Shown: in pieces, positions 7,757 through 13,237 of the stretch
Numbering within the stretch: the stretch's first letter is position 1
Layout of the letters: each line of letters starts with the position of its first letter
From: Flavobacteriaceae bacterium
GTDB lineage: Bacteria > Bacteroidota > Bacteroidia > Flavobacteriales > Flavobacteriaceae
Assembly: GCA_016763715.1 (NCBI GenBank)
Contig: JAESTG010000314.1
Coordinates: 1-13,237, forward strand
DNA length: 13,237 nucleotides
Direction of reading: 5' to 3'
The notes under the pieces: generated by a model
Database searches by the model: none
The model's input: the letters and a program-made list of their open reading frames with translations, nothing else
Told to the model about the DNA's origin: nothing
Position numbers and translations under genes: made by a program

Positions 7757-8535
7757 ATGAATATTGTAATCCTAGGTTTTGGAAATGTGGCGCAACACTT
7801 GGTTCGTGCATTCTTGGATACCGACAATGTAAATATTGTTCAAATTTATAATCGATCTGAGATTACAAATCCTCCTATTAAAAATTGCACCACAGTACTT
7901 TCTGAATTGATAGACGCAGATGTTTGCATCATCGCATTACCCGATGATGTAATTCCTAATTTTTCAAAAAAACTACCTTTCAAAAATCGTTTGGTGGTTC
8001 ACACTTCGGGTAGTGTTCCTATGAGCATTCTTTCAGAGAAAAACAATACTGGTGTCTTTTATCCATTGCAAACCTTTTCCAAGGATCGGATTGTCGATTT
8101 TAGATCTATACCCATTTGTATTGAAGCTAAGAATGCTTCGGACTTAAAAACCTTGAAGAAATTAGGAGATAGTATTTCTGAAAAGATAGTTGAAATAAAT
8201 TCTGAGCAACGTAAAAAGCTTCACCTAGCAGCTGTATTTGTAAATAATTTCACCAACCATCTATATCATATTTCTGAAGAAATCATTGCCGAGAATAGAC
8301 TCGACTTTATCTTCTAAAACCTCTTATCCTAGAAACGGCTCAGAAAATGGGTAGTTTATCCCCAAGTGAAGCCCAAACTGGCCCTGCCAAACGAAATGAT
8401 ATTAAAACAATTGAGAATCACCTGCAATTACTGAACGATGCTCAACAATCTGGCACTTTGGATGCATCTGTGCCAGAAATATACACCTTGTTAACCCAAT
8501 CGATATTAAAAAAGAATCATGGAAAAAAGCTATAA
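7757..8535 (+). pseudogene. Rossmann-fold/DUF2520 oxidoreductase-like protein, frameshifted
   Basis: Two frames together encode one protein of about 258 residues, the normal size of Rossmann/DUF2520 proteins. The first piece (7757-8317, 186 residues; ATG at 7757 preferred over an in-frame TTG at 7742) has the nucleotide-binding GFGNVA at residues 7-12. It also has the family signatures HTSGS and GVFYPLQTFSK, and the start of the helical DUF2520 part (KLHLAAVFVNNFTNHLY). It stops early at TAA 8315-8317. The second piece, in the next frame from about 8305 to the TGA-type end at 8535, carries LLKPLILETAQKM and SEAQTGPAKRND, the expected DUF2520 remainder. One missing base near 8305-8314 explains the break. 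The family resembles F420/NADP-dependent reductases and ketopantoate-type dehydrogenases, but its substrate is unknown. It overlaps the phosphatase gene by 17 bases, as expected for an intact coupled operon, so a sequence error is as likely as real decay. Confidence 0.85.
8305..8317 (+). other. Frameshift site in the DUF2520 gene
   Basis: Frame 2 reads D-F-I-F-stop here, while frame 1 reads L-Y-L-L-K-P-L on into the rest of the domain. The coding sense moves by one missing base (or two extra). For example, one more T before CTAAAACC would give DFIFLKPLILET without a stop. No classical slippery heptamer or downstream structure was seen. Confidence 0.75.
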
Positions 8536-9052
8536 AGAATACCTTCAACATATCACCACCTTTATTTTTGACGTAGACGGCGTTCTAACAGACGGAACTA
8601 TTATAGTAAACACAGAAGGAGAAATGTTTCGAACCATGAATATTAAAGATGGGTACGCTCTTAAAACAGCCGTAGATCATCAATATAACGTGTGTATCAT
8701 TAGTGGCGGCACTAATGAAGGTGTTCGTAAGCGTCTACAGGGCTTAGGTATTACCGATATTCACTTGGGAGCCCATCATAAAACCGAAATTTTAAAGGAA
8801 TACTTTAGTGCCAATCAAATTGGACACGACAACGTACTATACATGGGTGACGATATTCCCGATCTTGCACCAATGAAAATTGTTGGACTACCTACTTGTC
8901 CGCAAGACGCAGTGCCAGAAATAAAGGCTATATGTAAATACATCTCTCATAAAAAAGGAGGTAGAGGAGCCGTTCGTGACGTCATTGAACAAGTACTCAA
9001 AGTGCAAGGAAAGTGGATAAGTAATGGCGATGCAAGTGCCAAATACGACTGA
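8519..9052 (+). CDS. kdsC: KdsC-like HAD-superfamily phosphatase (3-deoxy-manno-octulosonate-8-phosphate phosphatase type)
   Basis: The 177-residue protein matches the length of tetrameric KdsC phosphatases, which lack a large cap domain. The HAD motifs are present: DVDGVLTDG with nucleophile D18 and acid/base D20, IISGG for motif II, K residues in the AHHKTEILKEY stretch for motif III, and GDDIPDLAPM with D111 and D112 for magnesium binding. The C-terminal KKGGRGAVRDVIEQVL tail is typical of KdsC and reaches into the neighbouring active site of the tetramer. The expected reaction is removal of phosphate from Kdo-8-P in lipopolysaccharide core synthesis; related enzymes act on other sugar acids such as Neu5Ac-9-P or KDN-9-P, and the sequence alone does not exclude these. 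The start at 8519 lies inside the end of the DUF2520 gene, suggesting translational coupling. A prenyltransferase gene follows after 14 bases. Confidence 0.85.
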   Translation: MEKSYKEYLQHITTFIFDVDGVLTDGTIIVNTEGEMFRTMNIKDGYALKTAVDHQYNVCIISGGTNEGVRKRLQGLGITDIHLGAHHKTEILKEYFSANQIGHDNVLYMGDDIPDLAPMKIVGLPTCPQDAVPEIKAICKYISHKKGGRGAVRDVIEQVLKVQGKWISNGDASAKYD

Positions 9053-9066
9053 TTAATTAAAAAATA

Positions 9067-9667
9067 ATGATGCCCAAAATCTTAGCCTATTTTAAGCTCA
9101 TAAGACCCATCAACATATTAATGATTATCTGCGTTCAGGTGATTATTAAATATGTTCTTTTCGGAAAAAGCGCGGTGATAATAGCAATGAATGATTTTCA
9201 GTTTGGTCTACTAGTTTTAGCTTCCACACTAATTGCCGCAGCAGGGAATGTTGTCAATGATATTTTTGATGTCAATGTGGACTCCATCAATAAACCTGAG
9301 AAGGTCATTATTTCACGAGTAATTTCTGAAAAAGCGGGATATAACTTTTACATTGTTCTTAGTGTTTTGGGTGTCGCTGCTGGATTTTACCTATCCAATC
9401 AATTAGGTCGCCCAGGATTGACAGCCATTTTTATTATTATTTCGGCATTGTTGTATATCTATGCCACTCATTTGAAAGCTATATTACTTGTTGGAAATGT
9501 GCTAATCTCCCTTCTGGTAGCAATGAGTTTACTTGTGATGATTTTATTCGATATTTTTCCTGCTATCGACACCCAAAATAGGGAGCTACAGCTATTATGT
9601 ACCCGAATCGTTTTAATGTACGCTGGCTTTGCATTTTTTATCAATTTAATTCGAGAGATTGTAAAAG
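9067..9667 (+). CDS. UbiA-family prenyltransferase, 3'-truncated at the contig join
   Basis: About 200 residues are genuine, of roughly 300 expected. Several membrane helices are visible. The first aspartate-rich UbiA motif is N64-D65-x-x-D68-x-x-x-D72, followed by SINKPEK, which coordinates magnesium and the prenyl diphosphate. The second motif normally starts REIVKD-x-x-D; here R196-E197-I198-V199-K200 is present and the sequence then switches into unrelated DNA. The open frame runs on to 9867, but those residues are antisense to TSP3 repeats and are not protein. Flavobacterial homologues in this context are usually named geranylgeranylglycerol-phosphate geranylgeranyltransferase; the true acceptor is not shown by the sequence. 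ATG 9067 and ATG 9070 are both possible starts. The gene lies 14 bases after the phosphatase and is in one operon with it. The Maf-type gene I would expect next is absent because of the join. Confidence 0.85.
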
Positions 9668-9670
9668 TCG
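9660..9670. other. Chimeric junction between flavobacterial and gammaproteobacterial DNA
   Basis: Up to about 9667 the plus strand encodes REIVK of a UbiA prenyltransferase. From 9667-9669 upward the minus strand encodes D-N-D-D-D-T-D of a thrombospondin type 3 repeat. The minus-strand frame runs on only six residues into the flavobacterial side before a chance TAA (9646-9648). At most one base (G 9667) can belong to both sides. Both genes are cut in mid-motif and face each other tail to tail, with no repeat, integrase or attachment-like site. Confidence 0.85.
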
Positions 9671-11361
9671 TTATCATCATCGGTATCAACCGCATCTGGA
9701 ATTTTATCACCGTCGGTATCAATCGGTGTACTTGCTCCATTATTCGGATCTGTACCGGCTGCAACTTCATTAGCGTTGCTGATACCATCACCGTCAGTAT
9801 CGTTATTTGGATTAGTATTCTCAGCATCCAGCTCATCATTAACACCGTCGTTATCGGTATCAATTAATGAAGATTCCAGAGCGTCGATTTTGCTGTCGCC
9901 ATCGGTATTCGTTAAGCCTTCAATATCATCATTTTTACCATCACCATCAGTATCTTTTAATAATGGATTGGTGCCGCGCGCTTGCTCGACAGTATTACTA
10001 AGACCATCTCCATCACTATCATTGCTTGCATCATTATTCGAACCATCAAACTCATCAGGCACACCATCACCATCAGAATCTTGATTTTCAGGCTCTAACG
10101 CATCGATAATCCCATCACCATCGCTATCAATCGTACCTTCTTCACCATCACTTTTACCATCGCCATCAGTATCAGGATTATTTATATCAGTACCATTGCT
10201 AGCTTCATCATTATTACTAACGTTATCACCATCGGAGTCTTCTAAAACAGTAATAGTTACGAGTGCAGAGTCTGTATCTCCAGACTTATCAGTGATTTGA
10301 TATGTGAAACTATCGCTACCAAAGAATTCAAGATTGGGGGTATAACGCACAACGGATCCAACCGTTGAGATAGTGCCGTTTGCGGGGGTTGTAAAGGCTC
10401 CCGCTGAGACCGGAGTATCAAGAGCAACATCATTTTCTAAAACATTAATTTCAACAACGTTATTAGCTGTATTATTTTCAGTAACGCTTTCATAATCATC
10501 TACAGCTACCGCAACACCAACATCAGGAATTCCACCTAAAGTAGTTACAATAATTGCTTGCTGCTGATCTGAAGTTACTGTCCAAGCCATTGCTGATACA
10601 ATGTCTACAGCACCGAATACATCACCTACATCGACATGGGTATCTGTTTTAGTACTTAATTCAGAACATACCAAACCCTCAGGGGTATACGCATAGCTGC
10701 CTGAAGTTAACTCAGAGCCACTGCCTTTATAAATACATACTCCCCAACCATTAAAAGTCGCATTGACTAATCCCTGATCAGAAAACTGAGCTCCACCATG
10801 ACTAATACCCAGAGCAACCGAATTGTCATCATCGATTGTGTAAAGCTCAATATCATGATTTGAAACAGAGCCACGAATAAAGAAAAAATCATCACCTGCA
10901 CTTAAAACGTCTTCATCAAGATATTGAATAAATTGTAAATCACCTAAATTGCTGCCTACGTCTGCCGTAAAGGTAATAACATTTCGCATTTGTAGGGAAT
11001 CATTTGCAATAGAACTTTCAATTGACCAATTAATAGTATTGGCACTAGCTCCTGTGAAGGAACCTGAACTACGCACCTTATCTTCAGAAACTAAAGAAGG
11101 GGAGCTTCCTGAAAGCCGTTGAGCAGCACCGCTGATTACAACATATGAATGATAAGCATATGCAATATCTTCACCTTTACGAGTTGCACCAGGGTCTGTA
11201 ATTAATACTGTATCAGTCTCGCCAGCATCGCCTACGTCCACACTAAAAAAGCCCCCCTGGTCTGATGTTTTATCGTTATCAATAACAAAAGCAAAGGACA
11301 TTTGAGAAATTAATAACATTCCCCCCAGGAGCATCCTAATGAAGTTCGGATATGTGATCAT
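9667..11361 (-). CDS. Secreted cadherin-like/thrombospondin type 3 repeat protein, 3'-truncated at the join
   Basis: There are 565 genuine residues from the ATG at 11361; six more, up to a TAA at 9646, come from the foreign DNA. Residues 1-24 are a signal peptide (basic start, then [16 protein letters not shown]). A beta-rich domain of unknown type spans about 25-284. Residues about 285-373 are a cadherin-like tandem domain ([46 protein letters not shown]). Residues 375-565 hold eleven calcium-binding TSP3 motifs of the D-x-D-x-D-G type, such as [13 protein letters not shown]. Proteins of this build are exported adhesins or matrix proteins of marine gammaproteobacteria, often ending in a GlyGly-CTERM or similar sorting tail; any such tail is lost here. 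A GAAGG Shine-Dalgarno site lies ten bases before the ATG. The specific function is unknown. Confidence 0.85.
9670..10242 (-). repeat. TSP3-coding tandem repeat tract
   Basis: The plus strand shows irregularly spaced CCATCACCATCRGTATC-like units, the reverse complement of codons for D-T/S-D-G-D-G. Eleven units lie at uneven distances of about 33 to 80 bases. The repetition reflects coding for calcium-binding loops and is not a CRISPR or mobile repeat. Such tracts are prone to recombination and misassembly, and the contig join lies at its edge. Confidence 0.8.
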
Positions 11362-11648
11362 GCTTGTATAACCTTCAGAAAATCTTGTTGCACAGAACTA
11401 ACGCGAGAATGATAGCAACGTCATGTTATGTAACGCTGATTCTTTTACATTTGAGGGGATTATTTTACAGATGAGATGTCTTAACTAGATTTCCTGTAAA
11501 ACAAGCATCCGATGCCAATTTTAAGGAGAAGATTATGCTTTATTCTGATGGATATACAATAGTATGTAAGTAATTAGTACCGACTAGTAGACACTTATTT
11601 ACAATAGTGTCAATTTATTAGCGGAATTCTTGCTGTTTGATGACGAAT
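11362..11648. other. Intergenic region upstream of the TSP3 protein gene
   Basis: This 287-bp stretch should hold the promoter of the minus-strand TSP3 gene, but I see no clear -35/-10 pair. It has an 8-bp inverted repeat, TTTTACAG (11463-11470) and CTGTAAAA (11494-11501), a possible regulator site. It also has a 6-bp hairpin, GACACT/AGTGTC (11590-11611), without a U-tract, and GAATTC twice (11624-11629, 11645-11650). A tiny plus-strand frame is listed separately. Confidence 0.4.
11535..11573 (+). CDS. Possible 12-residue micro-ORF
   Basis: An AAGGAGA Shine-Dalgarno-like sequence (11523-11529) lies five bases before an ATG that opens a 12-codon frame, MLYSDGYTIVCK, ending at TAA. The ribosome site is better than that of most genes in the window. 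No similar peptide is known to me, no gene follows on the plus strand and no attenuator is visible. It could be a leader-type peptide, a remnant or chance. Confidence 0.2.
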   Translation: MLYSDGYTIVCK

Positions 11649-12116
11649 TCACCTAACCATTTGATCAAAGCCTAATTCGTCTGTACTCATTTCCGCTTGC
11701 TTCACAATTTCCACTTGTAAAGAAACGGGCCCAGCCACCTCAGACTCAAACTCAATAAGGCCTAGCGATTGGTATTTAAGTTTAATACTTGGCGTACCTA
11801 GCAAGGTATAACCAGACTTAGTGTAGTTATAGATTTTGCTATATAAGGTATAGCTTTGGTCTTGGTTCAACTGTGCAATCAGTTCGACTTTATAACCGCC
11901 TAAACCTTCTTCGGCTAATGTCGATGGCTCTCCTTCCAATAGAATGAAAGGTGCTTTTTCAAACTCAACCTGCTCCGCAATCGATAAACTAGCATCTACC
12001 TGTAATACCTTTTTGCTCACATCAGCAGAGACTGTTATTAGCGCTAATACACCATAGATAGTGGCAATAAAAGTGGCTTGCTGCCAATTTAAACTCAATT
12101 TCAATAGTTTGTTCAT
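11649..12116 (-). CDS. Small exported or membrane-anchored protein of unknown function
   Basis: I do not recognise this 155-residue protein. After a basic start, residues 14-31 are hydrophobic (ATFIATIYGVLALITVSA) and could be a membrane anchor or a signal peptide cut after VSA at 31. The rest is acidic and looks beta-rich, with alternating strands such as YKVELIAQL, YTLYSKIYNY, SIKLKYQSLGLIEFES and VSLQVEIVKQ, which suggests a small extracytoplasmic beta-sandwich. There are no cysteines and no lipobox. The ATG overlaps the tilS stop as ATGA, and an AAGGTGA ribosome site (complement of 12124-12130) lies inside the end of tilS, so the two genes are translationally coupled. A functional link with tRNA modification is not implied. 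Confidence 0.75.
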   Translation of the reverse strand: MNKLLKLSLNWQQATFIATIYGVLALITVSADVSKKVLQVDASLSIAEQVEFEKAPFILLEGEPSTLAEEGLGGYKVELIAQLNQDQSYTLYSKIYNYTKSGYTLLGTPSIKLKYQSLGLIEFESEVAGPVSLQVEIVKQAEMSTDELGFDQMVR

Positions 12117-13237
12117 TTTAAAATCACCTTATATTCAGCGAACCAGCCAGACTGGCCTTCGTTTACGCAATAACCCTGGCAAACAAATAATCCGGGGATA
12201 GCGGCTATTTCATTCTTCTCTTTATGCACAATAATTGGCCAGTGCTCTCGAACCCAACTTGGCACATTGTAATCTTGCCACCACTTTTTCATCTTCCGAG
12301 TTGAACGCCCAGAAGGCTTTGCGATATCACCCGCTTGCCAGTTTCTGACCCTATATTGCCCTGGTATTAAACTAAAGCTATCAACTTGCTCATGACAAAC
12401 TAACTTACCTAAAAAGCAATCCAGATCCTCACCTTGCCATTCAGCTGCTCTATCACTTAATGAATCATCATTAAGCCTTACTCTATTAAAAGTATCACTA
12501 TCAATTAAATACAAAGAATTTTGATAGCGATATAAAGTTGATGATGACCAACTAACCTTGGGTTCACCATCTGATCGAGCAAGAACCATATCAACATAGA
12601 TACTTTGCATTTGTATGGCAGAAGGTAAAATATCCACATATTGGGCAAGCCAAGCGCGCAGATAACTCAAGCTAGCTGCTTGATCAAAATCCTGAATCAA
12701 TAACAAATTAAAGCTGGGAATATCTTTCAAAGCTGGATGGATTTTTATATCCGCTGGTTGCTGCTCAGTATTTAAAACTGTCTTGTCGTTTATTGAAGCC
12801 AGCAATAAGCTCTGTAATAAGCTTTGCTCGTGTTGAATAGTATTAATGGTGCGGGATAGCGATCTCTTCTGTTCTGGATAACGCTGCCAAATTTGTGGCA
12901 ACAATTCATTGCGCCACCAGTTTCTATCTATCTTAGAATCTTGATTCGATTCATCCTCAACCCAGTTAAGTTGATGATTTTTGGCGTATTCAAGGAGTTG
13001 ATTTTTTTCGATATTTAGAAGAGGCCGCAATATTTGGCAGGCATTATCTCGAGATAAAGACCTTTGCTTAGGAATACTCGCTAAGCCGGTTAAACCGCTG
13101 CCACGAATAGCACGCATAAAAAAAGTTTCAATCTGATCATCCAGATGATGCCCTTGCAGTAATACATCATTAGGGCCACAGTGTTTTGTGAATATGCGAT
13201 AACGTGCAGAACGAGCAGCCTGCTCTAAACCATCAGA
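12113..13237 (-). CDS. tilS: tRNA(Ile)-lysidine synthetase TilS (5' partial)
   Basis: TilS uses ATP to join lysine to C34 of the CAU-anticodon tRNA-Ile, creating lysidine so that AUA is read as isoleucine. The frame is open to the window edge, so the Met at 13117 is internal and not the start. 374 residues are present; the N-terminal SGGxDS PP-loop lies beyond the window. Visible are LEQAARSARY, the catalytic-core GHHLDDQIET (encoded at about 13127-13153) and RGSGLTGLA. A middle helical domain follows (about 12470-12870), then the C-terminal TilS_C domain (PGQYRVRNWQAGD, KMKKWWQDYNVPSWVREHWP, about 12150-12370), which contacts the tRNA acceptor stem. The size and the two C-terminal domains fit the long proteobacterial form. 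It ends in an ATGA overlap with the next gene. Confidence 0.95.
   Translation of the reverse strand, partial: SDGLEQAARSARYRIFTKHCGPNDVLLQGHHLDDQIETFFMRAIRGSGLTGLASIPKQRSLSRDNACQILRPLLNIEKNQLLEYAKNHQLNWVEDESNQDSKIDRNWWRNELLPQIWQRYPEQKRSLSRTINTIQHEQSLLQSLLLASINDKTVLNTEQQPADIKIHPALKDIPSFNLLLIQDFDQAASLSYLRAWLAQYVDILPSAIQMQSIYVDMVLARSDGEPKVSWSSSTLYRYQNSLYLIDSDTFNRVRLNDDSLSDRAAEWQGEDLDCFLGKLVCHEQVDSFSLIPGQYRVRNWQAGDIAKPSGRSTRKMKKWWQDYNVPSWVREHWPIIVHKEKNEIAAIPGLFVCQGYCVNEGQSGWFAEYKVILK

Noticed and set aside
8305..8325. Programmed ribosomal frameshift in the DUF2520 gene
   Set aside because: The shift needed is -1 (or +2); no X-XXY-YYZ slippery heptamer or strong downstream hairpin is seen, and other members of this family are read in a single frame.
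9640..9700. Horizontal transfer or integration boundary
   Set aside because: No integrase, transposase, inverted or direct repeat or tRNA gene lies at the join, and genes on both sides are cut without any element between them.
9667..9867. Extension of the UbiA prenyltransferase frame to a 266-residue protein
   Set aside because: Past the join the frame is antisense to TSP3 repeats; the repetitive ATC/GTT codons keep it open by chance and the second UbiA motif is missing.
9670..10242. CRISPR-like array in the regularly repeating CCATCACCATC units
   Set aside because: The units are short, imperfect and unevenly spaced, and they encode aspartate-rich calcium-binding loops on the minus strand.
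11590..11611. GACACT/AGTGTC hairpin as terminator of the tilS operon
   Set aside because: The stem is only six base pairs with a ten-base loop and has no U-tract on either strand.
13115..13117. ATG at 13117 as the start of tilS
   Set aside because: The conserved GHHLDDQIET and LEQAARSARY core motifs lie upstream of it in the same frame, so the gene continues past the window edge.

Overview
The window joins two unrelated pieces of bacterial DNA. Bases 1 to about 9667 look like a Flavobacteriaceae-type Bacteroidota genome. They are AT-rich, carry a type IX secretion C-terminal sorting domain and a one-piece ResB-CcsA cytochrome c biogenesis protein, have membrane-anchored HTH regulators with signal peptides, and show TAnnTTTG-type promoter elements. 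Bases from about 9668 to 13237 look like a gammaproteobacterium: a TilS of proteobacterial type, purine-rich Shine-Dalgarno sites, a different codon texture, and a secreted protein with thrombospondin type 3 repeats. At the join both genes are cut in mid-domain and lie tail to tail, so I read it as a chimeric contig or clone rather than a natural locus.

Flavobacterial part, left to right. The tail of a T9SS cargo protein (1-285) is followed by a strong terminator. Next come two membrane-tethered regulators: a TPR/transmembrane/HTH protein (469-2151) and a 7TMR-DISM/HTH protein (2487-3794). A shared hairpin separates them from the convergent minus-strand pair of a group III truncated haemoglobin (7217-7618) and ccsA (3922-7146), which look like a small haem-related operon. 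Divergent from these, on the plus strand, is a compact run of a Rossmann/DUF2520 oxidoreductase-like gene (7757-8535, frameshifted), a KdsC-like HAD phosphatase (8519-9052) and a UbiA-family prenyltransferase (from 9067, truncated at the join).

Gammaproteobacterial part, all on the minus strand. tilS (5' end beyond the window) is coupled by an ATGA overlap to a small exported protein of unknown function. After a gap of about 290 bp comes a large secreted protein with a cadherin-like domain and TSP3 calcium-binding repeats, whose C-terminus is lost at the join.

The flavobacterial side also shows two apparent one-base losses, in the DUF2520 gene and at the start of the TPR regulator. Together with the join, these point to sequence or assembly quality problems. 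I found no CRISPR array, RNA gene, insertion sequence or convincing new defence or mobile system.
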